Of a stretch of 64,000 bases of DNA, positions 1-12,200 are shown one piece after another (position 1 is the first letter of the stretch; each line of letters begins with the position of its first letter). Both the position numbers and the translations under genes were made by a program. Origin of the DNA: Heterotrichella gracilis (lineage: Eukaryota; Sar; Xanthophyceae; Tribonematales; Xanthonemataceae); NCBI GenBank assembly GCA_032358255.1, contig JAULBX010002113.1, positions 86,187-150,186 on the forward strand, written 5' to 3'. Under the pieces are notes generated by a model that did no database searches, was not told where the DNA came from, and saw only the letters and a list, made by a program, of their open reading frames with translations.

Positions 1-618
1 CTCTTGCAGCTCGCTTTCGTCAACCATCTTGCTCTATACACGATGCGGTATTCCTACCCTCAGTATAGCGTGTGTGTGTGGTCAGGAATTAGTGTTGCAC
101 CTTACAATAATAGTTCTCGCAAGGCACATCTATCCTTCAAAGCAATGGTTCCCGGCTATCCAGAATGTTATGAACCAACTTTGAGTCAACCAATTTGGCT
201 TAACTGCCCTAGCTTAGGGTTTGACCATACCCTGCTGCCATTATTGGAAACGCACCCTATTTGCAAGCGTCACTGCATCGTCTGAGATACAAATGAAAAT
301 CAGCAACAGCTGCTGGCCATGGCACTAAGCAGCTGATTGGCCGCGCCCAACAATACGAGGGCCACCCCTAGTAAGTATCAATCGGTGTGCGACAAAAGCC
401 ACCGTGGTTGAACCCAACAAGCCTATCAGGTTAGTAACCCTGGCCACTGCCTCTCGTTTGCAAAGCTGTCTGAAGCTTGGCAATCATCATAACTTTTCCT
501 GTCCTAATCAAAACGAGCAGTGCACAGCAACTTGACCAGGAACCTCCAACAGGTCTGCTTTGGAGGCATGGCGGATGGTGAAGCCGCAAAGTGCACTAGG
601 GGGCCTGACGCCATTGCA
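1..618. other. No gene recognised
   Basis: A reading frame is open on the plus strand from the window edge to about 285, but its translation has no motif I recognise and no supported splice partner. It may simply be chance or the edge of a gene outside the window. The rest is the 3' flank of the minus-strand gene that ends at 619. Confidence 0.4.
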
Positions 619-2023
619 TTAGTTGTTGAAGTAGTCCGGCTGACCATCAGGATGCCATTTTATGTTGCATCCAATGCTTGGCTTGACTGGCGCAGTGATG
701 GGCGTGCCAGCCAGAACCGCATCCAGCGCAGCCTTCAGGTCCGCTCCTATCAAGCACCCAATAAATATAAGAATAATGCCACTAATTACTGAGTGTTTGC
801 ATTTGTGTGCACACAGAGGAAGCCTTCAGATATTTATATACATCCCGATTTTTTTATGCTTTGGTAGGCCCCGCGTGTGCATGGGTGTTCACCTGTGGCA
901 GGCAGTCCGTTGCTGGGCCTCGAGTCGTCAAACTGGCCGTGGTATTGCAGCGCAAAGTGGGCGTCAAACACGTAGAACTCGGGCGTGCAGGCAGCCTTGT
1001 AGGCCTTGGCGACGTCTTGTGTTTCATCATACAGATATGGGAAGGGGTACCCTGCAATCCAACCCACATGCTTTACTGCTGAAAGTCCACAGCAACCGGC
1101 AGCCACCAAAAAATATATATAGGTTCAGGTTGCCTGATAGGTTGCCGATTTTGGTGACATAATTTAGGAGTCCAACAACCGCCTTATTGCATCAAATCTG
1201 GCCCTTTATGAAACATTTTACGCACCAAAGCCCACCGCGTCTTGCGCCATCTTCTCGGGCCCGTCTTGCGGGTGCGTTTGGACAGAGTTGGAGGAGATGG
1301 CCACCACCCTCACCCCCTTGGCCTGGTACTCAGTGGCCAAGTCAACAAGTGCGTCTGCACAAGCACTTATCTGGTGGGTACCTCAGCAAGTCTTTAGAGC
1401 ACGAGATGGTACACAAAATGCCAATGCCACCAACAAGCCAATGCCACCCACGATTCCTGTGACCCTCCCATTATCAGTTGCTCTGTACAGCCAGAACGTG
1501 GCAGCAAACTGTGCCGCATATATTGACGCATGTCCTTACAAATGCTAGCTCGCTCGGGGTGCACTGTGGTGCTGTAATAGCCCATTAATTAAGGCCTAAT
1601 GGCTGCCAGTTGTGCACGCAATAGTGTGGGAACAGCCCTGGACTACGTCTGCCATGTGTGTGCAGAGGGTAGGCGTACACTTGAGGTGGACCACGAAGGG
1701 GCAGTGGTTGCAGATGAAGGTGACGAGCAGGGCTTTGGAACCTTCAAAGTCAGACAGGGACACGGTCCTTCCTGTCAAGGGCTCCAGCAGCTACAGCATC
1801 ACAAGACTGGTATTGATACTGGAGCAATACCCATTTTCGTGCTAGCCTTATGCACTGCCAGGTGCTCTGGGACAGTAAGGCTTCCATAAAGATCAAAATT
1901 ATTGCCGCTTAGGAGCGGCTGTAAGAGGTGGGTGTGTTGGTAACCCATGCATGCACCCACCTGAAAGCTAGGAGCCTTGGTGCCCACTGCAAGGTCCAGG
2001 CTCTCTGTACGGACGTTACATAT
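619..2023 (-). CDS. PRX-like thioredoxin-fold protein (AhpC/TSA-like), 5' end unresolved
   Basis: Exons on the minus strand, in order: 1961-2023, 1679-1790, 1226-1354, 893-1051, 619-746, with TAA at 619-621. All junctions are GT-AG and in phase, giving about 196 codons, near the usual size of this family. The protein has a CNHC redox motif (about residues 48-51, in ICNHCPFV), then [47 protein letters not shown], a GQFDDSRP block, and a tail containing [16 protein letters not shown]. These are the landmarks of the peroxiredoxin-like 1 group of the thioredoxin superfamily, common in cyanobacteria and plastid-bearing organisms. A thiol redox role is inferred; the substrate is unknown. The start codon is not settled: the frame is open upstream to an ATG at 2195-2197, or a small extra exon supplies it. 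No convincing transit peptide was identified. Confidence 0.82.
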
Positions 2024-2517
2024 CTGCAACCGGCCGCGTTCGGCTCTGTGAGCCTTGCGTTTGCCATGAACCACTTGGAACGCGTGCAGGCGGTGGTTGT
2101 GTGGCACTTTTGGTGTCGAGGGTTGACAGTTCCTAGACTGGGTTGCATGTACAGGCCATCTGAGATGCGGGCATTGGGCAGCGAGTGGGAAGGCCATTGC
2201 TGGGCGGTTGTAAGCGAGAACAGGGCTGCTCGCTCCACTGACAGACACAAACGAATACTGCAGGCGTCCTTGTGTCAAGCTACGGTAGATTCGCAAGGCG
2301 AAACCAACTTGGTGGGTGAACTCCAATGCCCAGTCTTGAACACAAAAACAACTGGGCCACAACGAGCTGTACAGGTTGGGACAAAAGGAAATGAGCCGGA
2401 GTGCGTGCAGTTAGACCATAGCCTTCAGCCTATGCAGGACAAGCGGAGGGCTCTCAAACACTGTTCGAACACCACTCTCCCACATGCCATGCCACAGGTG
2501 GCAGCCTGTTATTTTCA
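2024..2517. other. Spacer between two minus-strand genes
   Basis: It holds the unresolved 5' end of the PRX-like gene and the 3' flank of the GFA gene. Both strands have open frames here, but none has a recognisable product. Confidence 0.4.
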
Positions 2518-3060
2518 TCAGGAGGCCACATCGCCCTCATTAGCAACCGGTCGTTTGCTTGGAGGTACCCATATGGACCCTTGCTGTTGGGTCCTAACGC
2601 CCTCGCCCAAAACCATCCAGGCCTGCTTGGACTCGAGCCAGATGTGCCGTGATGGGTGCGTGGGTGCATAGATGTCCGGGTCGTCAAAGCTGCTGAGTGC
2701 CATATATATTTTTGGGCTCTCTTCATACTCGAAGGTCAGTTGTGACCTGCACGGAAGTTTGCAATGCTCAGCAAACCCATTCCTAACAGATTTCCAATGC
2801 ATGCATGCTAGGGATTTGACTCTGTCTCACCCGCAGTTTGGGCAGAAGCCACGAGTTATGTATTCTGAAGAGCGGTAGAACTTCAGCTTCTCCCGCGGCA
2901 GCGCTACGTCTTCCTTGAGGTAGGGAGCCCAACATTGCACCGGTCCTCCCCCTGCTTTTTGACACATTCGGCAATGGCACACGCATGGCCCCTCCCCAAA
3001 CACATCCCCATCCACCGTGTACCGTATTAACCCACACAGGCAGCCACCTTCGATAAGCAT
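2518..3060 (-). CDS. GFA / CENP-V-type zinc-binding protein
   Basis: Two exons on the minus strand, 2831-3060 and 2518-2746, joined in phase to 152 codons plus stop. The start is the ATG at 3058-3060. The N-terminus reads MLIEGGCLCGLIRYTVDG, followed by CVCHCRMCQKAGG and, at the splice junction, GFCPNCG. Cysteines at about 7, 9, 26, 28, 30, 33, 73 and 76 match the zinc-binding pattern of the glutathione-dependent formaldehyde-activating (GFA)/CENP-V fold. Exon 2 has the typical family C-terminal half (FDDPDIYAPTHPSRHIWLES, then WMVLGEG). The length is normal for a single GFA domain. Family members are often annotated as S-hydroxymethylglutathione synthase-like, but for most, including this one, the reaction is not established. 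It lies head to head with the GPHR gene and may share a promoter region with it. Confidence 0.88.
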
Positions 3061-3510
3061 GTTGTTCCTCTTTCTAGTCCAGAACAGCGTGGATCAACGT
3101 GAAGTGCAGTGTTATGGTGGCGTGCATATCAGGTTTAAATAGTGCTATGGCCAGGTTGCCCCAGTCCCCGCACCAAGAGTTGGACCCAATTGATATATAT
3201 GCGTTGCGGCTACGTAAAGTTAGGTCAGCTTGTTGATCTTACTACGAGTCACTCTTTGATAGCGCTATCAGACCATAAGTGCTGCTAGCACTATGACCGT
3301 TAGGGTTTAAAACACTGTTCGCATGCCGGAGACTAGGTGGCATGCTTCCTTTGGACATGCACCAGTTGGCAAACCTCAAAGTTGTGGTGCACAGTTAATT
3401 TAAGGCCAAGTACCTCACGTCTCAAACATTTCAAACAGCTCCAAGTAAAGTCAACACCCACCCGGGCATCTCTCCTCATGGCCCTCCTGGCATGATGCCC
3501 CAGCGGCAGC
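3061..3510. promoter_or_regulatory. Divergent intergenic region (GFA / GPHR)
   Basis: These 450 bp separate two start codons pointing away from each other, so promoters and 5' leaders of both genes should lie here. Visible landmarks are a short TATA-like stretch near 3192 (gatatatatgcg) and a perfect 14-bp palindrome at 3257-3270 (TGATAGCGCTATCA). The promoter role is inferred from position only. Confidence 0.45.
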
Positions 3511-6500
3511 ATGCTTGCCTTCGACCTGTTTGTGGTGGGCGCCAGCCTGCTGATGCTGTTTGGCGGCGGCTGGGCCTTCCTGAACCAAACCCTCTACAAG
3601 GACTTTGAGGAGCGCAGCACAGGCATACAGGTGACAACACCCATCAAATGCACATGCATGGGGTTCGCTCCCGTTCATGCCCTCCTCCACCCACAACCAA
3701 GCACACATAGACTAAGCTCTGCACGCACGCCTTGCCATCCCCGCCAGCCTCGCATCCCACTACGCGTGCCACTGACCTGTGTGGGGGGAGCTGGCGGGGA
3801 CGCTGGAGGGGTTGCACATCTTGTGAACACAGTTCAATTCACGTGTGTAATTGTGTGTGTGCGTGCAGGTCCTGTTTTCTCTGGTGTTTGCCCTGTCGGC
3901 TGGCCTGCTACTGCTGTTGCTGTTCGAGATCCTGGATGTGGTGGAACCAGGGTACGCTTAGGTTTTCTGAAATGCACAACTAGGTTTTAGAGAATCACAC
4001 TGTACGAGCATTGCTTGGGTACACCATCCTGTGCCAATCAATGGTGCCACTGTTTTCTTCATGGAGCACAGTTGCGGAACAGAACCACAGCAGCACTGCT
4101 GGCTACCACCTCTTCTCCACCCCTTCCACTTATCTTCCCCTTCCCCCCCTGTGCAGCACCCGCAAGGCCGCCTGGCAGGTTGTGGTGGTGGTGCTGCTGG
4201 CGCTGCTGCTGCTTGTGCTTCCCTACTACCACTGCTACAGGGTACTGGTGGCGCTGCGTAAGTGGAGCCACACTCGCATTGCACATGCAATTGCGGACGC
4301 ATTTGCACACGATTTAGGGCACCTGGTAAAATGTTGCTTTTGTATTTGCCATGCTCACATGGTGCGAATTATTACTACTATTACATGCATTTCAGCACAA
4401 AAGTCCAATCAGGTTGAGTGCTGGTCTGGCTATTGTGGCTTTTGCGCCGGAATGCATGTAGTTGTACTAATACAGTGCAATATGTGCGCTTGAAATGTAC
4501 GCATGGCACGCACCATGACATACGTCCGGAAAGCTTTGGAAGTCAAGTAAATTGGCTGCCATGCGGCATGCTGATTGGCGCACCATCATAGTTTCATACA
4601 TACCCCAACGCTACATATGATTGAGCCCACTTGCATGTGCAGCATAACCAGCCCCCATTCCAGCGTCACAATCCACCATCATCAACCCCCCTCATGCCGC
4701 CGTACCCTCGCCACCACAGGGAAAACCCGGCGTACGTACTATGTGTTGGGTAGCTTCGCATTCCTTGCTGCCTTCATGTGGGCGTTTTGGCGCTTTGGCA
4801 GCACATGGCCGGGGGTCCCTGCGGCGGATGGCGGGCTGTTCAAAATGAACCAGGTGGGTGCCAGGGGATGCATAGAAGGAAACGGGGATGAGGGGGATCC
4901 ATGGAAAAGGTAGTGCTCGAGGGGCAGAGGCATCATTACACGTGCACTGGGGCACACTGCTCTTTGTTATGCAGTTTGGGCACATCACTGTGCCTGCATC
5001 GAGGGTGGGTGCATGGCACTGGTTGGGCAGGCTTACGTGATAGAATTCCACCAACCACACCAATAGCATCGCTCAGCGACCACCAACAGCACACCACACA
5101 CCCTCCCCCCCCATCCTCCTCCCCCCGCTGGTCTCCAGGTGATCAGCCGGGTGGGCGTGATGGGTGTGACCCTAAACCCTAAACCTAAACCCTTGCTCCA
5201 GGTGATCAGCCGGGTGGGCGTGATGGGTGTGACGCTGGTTGCTGTGCTGTCAGGGTATGGTACCGTCAACCTGCCCTACTCCTACCTGTCGCTGTTCATC
5301 CGACCCATCGATCGGCTGGAGATCGCAGCCATGGAGCAGCAACTCATGCAGGTGGGGGGTTGGGGAGGGGGAGAAGGTGGCGCATTTCAGTCATGGTGCA
5401 GGAACTGGTTGTGTGGATGGTCAGCGCGTTTCATTACGTTCTTGTAAGATAATAATCCTACTCCTACCTGTCGCTGTTCATCCGACCAGTCGACAGGCTG
5501 GAGAGTGCAGCAGCTGATGCAGGTGGGGGTGGGGCGGTGGGCGGTGTGTGGGGTGTGTGTGGATTGAGTGGTTATGTGTAATACTGGCTGAAGATGATTG
5601 AGTGCTTACATATTGCATTGCAGCTCTCGCCCATTGAAACGCTACATCCTCGCACAAACCTTGACAAATCCCTATTATGCATGGATTCCATTGCCAACAT
5701 TTAAGGTCATCCCTGACTCAACCTAACCCTCGACTAACCCAGGCTTGCGTGGCATGCCTGAGATTATTCCTGCCCTGATTACCAAGCTCACCCCCCACCA
5801 TACCCCATCCCCATGGACGGTCCATGGAGGCCATTTTCCTTCAAGAAGATGCGCATCGCCCTGTCACAACTGGAAGGGAGTTCACCCAAATCCAAAGTAT
5901 TTCCCCCCCAAACCCATCCCTGCCCCTAGCAAACCCTAAATGATACCCCCCTCCACCTTGCAGTCCATGGAGTCCATTGCCTCAAAGAAGAAGCGCATCG
6001 CCCTGTCACAGCGGGAGGCGCAGCGGCAGCAGGGGCCAGGGGGTGACCAGCAGGCCAGGTCATTTCTGGGGCGACTGGCCAGCAGGGTCATGCGGCGGAA
6101 GACGCCTGCCGAGAACATCAAAAGCACCAAATCAGAGGTGCGGGTTGGGTCATGCTTTTTGGTACCTGCGTTGCAGCTCTGTGCAGCATAGTGTACACCC
6201 TATTTGTGGAGGCCATGGGCTTGGTCAAGGGACTTATACCCCTGTGGATAGGGATACCTTTAGGTGAAAGCTCTTGGCAGCTTCTTTGTAGGGTTTAGGG
6301 TTTAGGGCCCAGCTCTGATTATGAGTCCCCCCCTTACTTACACCCCCTTGGCTTACACCCAAACCCTGTCCTTGCAGGTGAAAGCCCTTGAGAGCCTTTC
6401 TCGCGCCCTGAAACCTCATATCCTTCTAAAATCTGTATGCCAACCCTAAACCCTGTCCCTGCAGGTGAAAGCCCTTGAGAGCCTGTCTCGAGCCCTGTTT

Positions 6501-8137
6501 GTTGAGGTCATGGACCTGAGGCGGGAGCGTATTAAGGCGCTGGAGGCGCGCAGCCTGTCAGGACATGTGAAGAACCTGCTAGGGTACTTCATGAGCGCAT
6601 ACTGCCTGTTCAAGTGAGTTGGAAGACGCCACGATTAGAGGAGTGGAATGTGAGGGGGTAATGGGCTGCTTGTATGTTGATTCAATGCCGTGCACTGGGT
6701 GCTTGCCACAGACTAAGTTGATTGGCCTGTCAGTCATGTCTCTGGTGCGCGTGCAATTAGGAAGAAGGCAGCCAATCATCATCCAGTTGTGTTTGCAAGG
6801 TCAAGCCAACCATGGTTGGAATCAGTTCACCTATTTCGACATGCATTGGTGCCTCATTAATCCTCTCCTTGACCAAACACCACCCTCCGCCCTTCCAGGA
6901 TGTTTGCCTGTGTGCGTGCCCTTGTATGGGGTGAGGACTTCTCTTCCGACCCCGTCACGCTCACCATAGGGGTGTGCCTGCGCTACTTCTCAAGGGGTGC
7001 TATTATACAAAACATCCAGGCGTTTTCTCAGGTGCGCACCTGCTCATGCCCTATGTGAAGCTCGGCGCTTTGTGGTGGATAGGAATTAGGGTAAAATCTA
7101 GGGTTTTGTCAGCTATGCATGGCTTCCCGTGTAGCATATTATCGTGCTCACTTCCTCACCGGTTTCCCTTTGTTTGCAGTACATCACCCTTGCCTTCATT
7201 GGCTTCATCAGCGTGTCTTCCCTCCAGGCCTTCCTCAGGCACATGCGCAAGGTGAGGGCAGCCAATGGGGAAATTTTGTACATACTGAGACGATTGTATT
7301 AAAGTTTTACACCTAACAATCCTGCTTGTCATGACATCCTGACTAAGCTAAAGCACCCGCCTGGTCTAGCTTTCTTGTACTGAATATTTCCACCAGCTCT
7401 GAGTGCACCATGTTCCCCTGACTGTGCAGCTGTTTTTCGCCGTTTCTGGTTCCGGCAACATCTCCATCCTGGTCATGCTGCTCACCGAGCTGACTGGCCT
7501 CTACGCAATTTCATCACTGCTGCTCATTCGGCGGCAGCTACCCCTCAAGTACAGGTGGGGGTCTAGGGTCTAGGGTTTAGGGTTTGGCTAAGCCAGTGGG
7601 TTGCAGGCTGTGCATGTACGGGTATGCCATCTCCTCACTGCCCCTGTAACAGGGTCAAGGTGCCCACATTTAGGGGTCGAGTGTGTAGGGCTTGGCTTGT
7701 GCACTTGGGTTTGCAGCCTGGCATCTGGCAAATGTTTGGGTATTCTGTGGGAGGGTGGTGGCACATCACAGGTCTAATTTCACTCCTCAAACACCGCAAT
7801 GGGTGTCTGGGATTTGGGCATCCACCAACTGTTTGTGTCGGTGTGAGGGGCGGCGCCAAGCAACCATGATGTGCTAAAGACATGATCTTATTCAAATCTT
7901 TCCTGATGGAATTTTCTGTGTGGCCACTGCAGGGATGTGCTCTCCGAGGTGCTGGGCGGTGAGCTCAAGTTTGAGTTCTTCCACCAGTGGTTCAACTCCC
8001 TGTTCCTGGTTACAGCCTTCCTCACCATACTGCTGTTCTACGGCCAGAACCACCACAGCATGCATATCAGCGGCGGCGGGGAGCTGCCGGTGTATCACTC
8101 GAGTGCAAATGGGGGGACAGCAGGCAGCCGGCAATGA
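3511..8137 (+). CDS. Golgi pH regulator / GPCR-type G protein (GPHR/GTG family)
   Basis: Exons: 3511-3630, 3869-3951, 4157-4257, 4720-4853, 5202-5351, 5964-6137, 6465-6613, 6899-7031, 7180-7251, 7430-7554, 7933-8137. All are in phase and give 481 aa, normal for the family. The N-terminal half has about five hydrophobic segments (near residues 4-24, 41-66, 75-98, 108-128, 147-172). Then comes the family hallmark [19 protein letters not shown], a basic coiled cytosolic loop (about 197-290), and four more C-terminal segments. The end carries [32 protein letters not shown] and a [18 protein letters not shown] block. Animal GPHR is an anion channel for Golgi acidification; Arabidopsis GTG1/2 were proposed as ABA-binding G proteins and also affect Golgi/ER function. 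Several introns carry echoes of neighbouring exon ends, and an alternative in-frame acceptor at 5138 would add 21 residues. Confidence 0.92.
5139..5201 (+). repeat. Duplicated exon-5 start with alternative acceptor (GPHR)
   Basis: Bases 5139-5171 repeat the first 33 bases of exon 5 (5202-5234) almost exactly, and each copy is preceded by a CAG acceptor. Between them is a CCCTAAA-type run and a second pyrimidine-CAG. The 63-bp unit is in frame and has no stop: use of the first acceptor would insert 21 residues containing NPKPKPLLQ. Confidence 0.85.
5456..5528 (+). repeat. Decayed copy of exon-5 3' part (GPHR)
   Basis: This intronic stretch repeats about 5274-5358, the end of exon 5 including its GTGGGG donor. 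It has several substitutions and a deletion inside the E-I-A-A-M-E-Q-Q part. It lies about 180 bp downstream of the true donor. Confidence 0.75.
5821..5877 (+). repeat. Decayed copy of exon-6 start (GPHR)
   Basis: It matches the beginning of exon 6 (5964 onward): both read tccatgga, then a near-identical stretch ending cgcatcgccctgtcaca. It is intronic and upstream of the true acceptor, and no good acceptor precedes the copy. Confidence 0.7.
6366..6464 (+). repeat. Duplicated intron end plus exon-7 start (GPHR)
   Basis: An acceptor at 6375-6377 is followed by a copy of the first about 35 bases of exon 7. After 87 bp the same acceptor context and the true exon 7 (6465) follow. Both acceptors are preceded by a near-identical aaaccctgtcc string. 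The copy reads into a stop, so it is not an alternative exon start. A weaker third copy may lie near 6260-6295. Confidence 0.75.
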
Positions 8138-9244
8138 CGGTGGTGTTTCTTGAGGCGGGGTGGGGGTGGCAAGTGGTGTAGTGGCCTAGCAAGGGGGTTT
8201 GTGAGGTGTGCATGGTGGCAACGTGGGCAGTTGAAGGGGTTCCCATCCGGTGTTATGTCAATGTTTCATCCAACAAATACAATTGGGGCAGTGGGGAAAT
8301 GCCTGGGTATTTTTTCATGAATTTAGGAAGCAAGGCTGGGGATGGCGCCGGGGGAGGAACATTTTCCTGGATGTAAGAGGTTGCGGAATAGTGCTTGGGA
8401 GGTGCAATGAGCATAGTGATAGGGTGTGCGATTGGAGGCACCTAAATAAAACAGCGCCTGTAACCACTGCATGCCAGCCACGTCTATAGATGATATAATC
8501 ATATCTGAATGCGCTTCCAATCTTTGATCCACTTGCATTGCAGCACCTACAAAGAAGCACAAAAGGCCAATTAAGGGTCAGACTCTCACGGTGAGACCCT
8601 CGCACGACCCCACCCTTGCTCGACGCGGTGCATTCTGATCCCATCTGCTTTTCAGCAGACAGAGAATCTGAGTGCCGCCACCTCAAGGAATGATCACCAG
8701 TCAGGCTAGGTGACGGGCTACGTCCTCATGAAAGCAACGCGTTGCCAAGGCCTCATGCATGCACCTTCTTGTAGGGTATTCCTATAGGGTTTTGGAAAAA
8801 GTATGCCATATTCCTGGTTTGTGCGCACGGGCAGAGTTGTAGTAGGTATCTGGGCGGAAGTTGAGCTGCATTTACCCGTAACTTTTCCTCCTTATTGGTA
8901 CCAATGCGTCGATGATCTCCAACAGCTAGAACGGGTACGCAAAGCGAGCACGTCACAAGGCGGCCTGGCCAGATGGCGACACGCATTGGTGCTTTAGTTG
9001 GTGGGTGTAAGACTAGGCGTGGTATCTAAACGTCAAGAAACGAATTTTGGGTGTAAAGCAATTTGTGTTGATTCCTCTTCAGGCGCAAGTGCAGTGGCTG
9101 GGTATGCACTCTACAAGCGTCTCCGGTAGGTTTGCATGCATATTGCATGCATATGAGTTATTGCGATATCACTACCCATAACGAGCACCTGAGCACGAGC
9201 ACACTTGACGCAGCTATTTCAAGGGATCTGCACATGACGTGACC
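8138..9244. other. Intergenic spacer, no gene recognised
   Basis: It holds the 3' flank of GPHR and the 5' flank of the UDP-sugar pyrophosphorylase gene. No coding exon or repeat could be supported. Confidence 0.5.
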
Positions 9245-12200
9245 ATGGAGGCATTGCAACCCGCCACGACACTCGAGGCCTTGGGAGACAACGCCAGCTT
9301 GCTCACGGAAGAGGTACAGTGCTTTATGCTGACTACTAGCAACCTCACTCAACACCTTGGCCTGGTGGATCGGTAAGGATCTGACCAACCTGGTTTTGTT
9401 TCAGGAGCTAGAATTGGTGCAGCAGCTACTGAACGTCGGGCAGGGTCACTTGTTCACGTGGCCCCCAGTGGGTAAGTGCCAATTGCACTACACTGTTCAC
9501 CCGTTGCACAGTGACAAGACGTCCAAACGTTTGCCCTAGGAAAAGCTGTGGACTGACGTGGTTTGTGGCACGTGAACAAGGGGAACAGGATGACAAGAAG
9601 CGCCAGCTGGTGGAGCAGATCGTCCACCTGGACAGGCACTACAGCGGTGGTCTAGTGGGCTACATAACAAACGCACGCAGGCTGCTGGAGGACTCCCGGC
9701 TAGGTGTGTGCACTTCTGTGCGTGATGTCGTATCAAAGTTGTGCTCCATGCACGTCTGGAGTGAATTGAATTGCCTTCTCTATGCTTTCAGGGCGAAACC
9801 CTTTCGAAGGGTTCACCCCGGCTGTGCCGGATGGAGAGAAGCTGGACTTTGGCAGCACCAAATTCAGGGATCTGGAAAACATAGGTCAGTCATGCATTGA
9901 GTGTATTTTCAGTCTCCTCATTCCCTGTTGAATAAAATGTATGTTTCCTCTGGTTCCAGTCTGCTCACTCGATGTCCTTTCCACCAGGTGTTGAAGCAGC
10001 GGGAGAGGCGGCGTTTGTGTTGGTGGCGGGTGGATTGGGTGAGCGTCTGGGGTACTCTGGCATCAAGCTGGCGTTGCCTGCTGAGTCAGCACGCGGTGTA
10101 TGCTTCCTGCAGGTAGGAATCCGCTCCAATCCTACCGATTTCCTCACCGTCACTGCTGCTAAATTGCCAATGGTAGCTTCGTTGCAAGTTGAAATGTGAG
10201 GCATGTTTGACCTACTCACTCATGGGTAGCAGACGGACTGGGAACTAGCATGTAGCATGCCATGCCCAAACTATGAGGGCATCATAGCTGGAATCGTGAT
10301 CCATAAGTGGGCATGCATTGAAACTTTGCTGGGTGCTTGCAGCTGTACATCGAGCACATCCTGGCGCTCCAGCAGAAGGCAGTTGCAAAGGGCAAGAATG
10401 TGATGCTGCCACTTGCCATCATGACCTCAGATGACACGCATGAGCGCACTGTCAAGCTGCTGGAGGAGCATGGCCACTTTGGAGCAGACCCAAGCCAAAT
10501 CCACCTCATCAAACAGGAGAAGGTATATAAAAATGGAAGTTGTTCTGTCCTTCAGAGTCGTGGGGATGGGTTATTGGGTGGTGGACGCGCACAGCCAAAG
10601 CTGACATGAAGCAAGCGTTTCACTGCACTGCATGGCCATCATTCTGCATGCACCAGCCGATACATGTATGCGCCAGGCGGGATGCATCCACCAGTAGTGG
10701 CCATGGCCCATGCACACTTGTCTGCCATTGTCCATGCACCCTCCCAGCCATATAGGAATTAGGGTTTAGGTTTAGGGTTTGGGACTAACCGCCATGGCCA
10801 TTGCAGGTGGCGTGCCTGACCGACAACGAGGCGCACTTGGCCCTGGAGAAGGGAGACCCTTTCAAGGTCCAGACCAAGCCGCATGGCCATGGCGATGTGC
10901 ACTCGCTGCTGCACACCAGCGGCCTGGCAGTCAAGTGGCTTCGCAGGGGTATCAAGTGGGTGTGCTTCTTCCAGGATACAAATGCCCTGGTCTTCCGGGC
11001 GCTGCCTGTAGCACTGGGTGAGTCAGTCATCCCAAGACAATTCATCCTCCCACATTCCCCTCAAGTTCTGTTGTCAAGTCCCCCTCCAATTTGCTGGAGC
11101 AGCACTGGTTGTGGCCTGCATGCAATTGGGCAGTTGAGCAAAAGGGGTGGTGCAAACAACCCGCTGTCTTGTAAAACATGCTGTCGTGTGTCCTGTTGCA
11201 GTGTAGCCGCAGTATGGTAGTGCATAGCAACCCCTCCTGGAGTCCTATGAAGCATGCTGGGCAACGGAGTAGTAGTTTGGGGAGATGCAAAACAGCGCAA
11301 TCCTGAAATGGCACCAATGATGTTGCGTGACTGCATCCCCTTCTCTTCCCACAGGGGTGAGCGTGAAGTACCAGTATGACATGAACTCCCTGGCGGTGCC
11401 CCGCAAGGCCAAGGAGGCAATTGGCGCCATTGCTCGCCTGACCCACCGCGATGGCCACCAGATGACAATCAACGTGGAGTACAACCAGCTGGACCCCCTG
11501 CTGCGTGAGACAATGAGCCCTCAGGGCGATGTCAATGACTCCACGGGGTTTTCCCCCTTCCCAGGTGAGGGCGCAGCTGTGTGGAATGATGTGCATGTTG
11601 CAAATATGTAATTGGAAGACTTTCCTGGAACATGGCGGTGAAAAGCGAGTTTATAGCTGTAATGCTGACATGGGTTGCTTAGGTTTTTTGTTTTTCTGCC
11701 TATGCTGCTTGGTCAGATCACAAGATTCCAAGAGCACACCCTGTTACAAATGGCTTTTTTTGTGCTCTCTTTTAATTGCTGATATATTTCCCACTTGCAT
11801 AATGCTCGACAGCTACGATTATACGTGTCTGGTCTCCCTGCAGGAAACATTAACCAGCTGGTGTTGAAGCTGGATTCGTACGTGGAAAGCTTGGAGAAGA
11901 CAGGAGGAATCATTGCAGAGTTTGTCAACCCCAAGTATGCCGATGCAAGCAAAACAGCATTCAAGTCGTCGACGCGGCTGGAGTGCATGATGCAGGACTA
12001 CCCCAAGGAGCTGCCATCTGATGCAAAGGTTGGGTTCACGGTCATCAACCAGGTGGGTTTAGGGTTTAGGGATTGGGCTACCATCTGCTTCAGTTTCGTG
12101 AAGGCGGGGGTTTGGGGCTCGAGGTGGTGCAAGCATAGGGTCGTGGGCTGTGTGAACAGTCTCGACAAGCATTGAGCTGCATTGATTGCGGTGCATTGAC

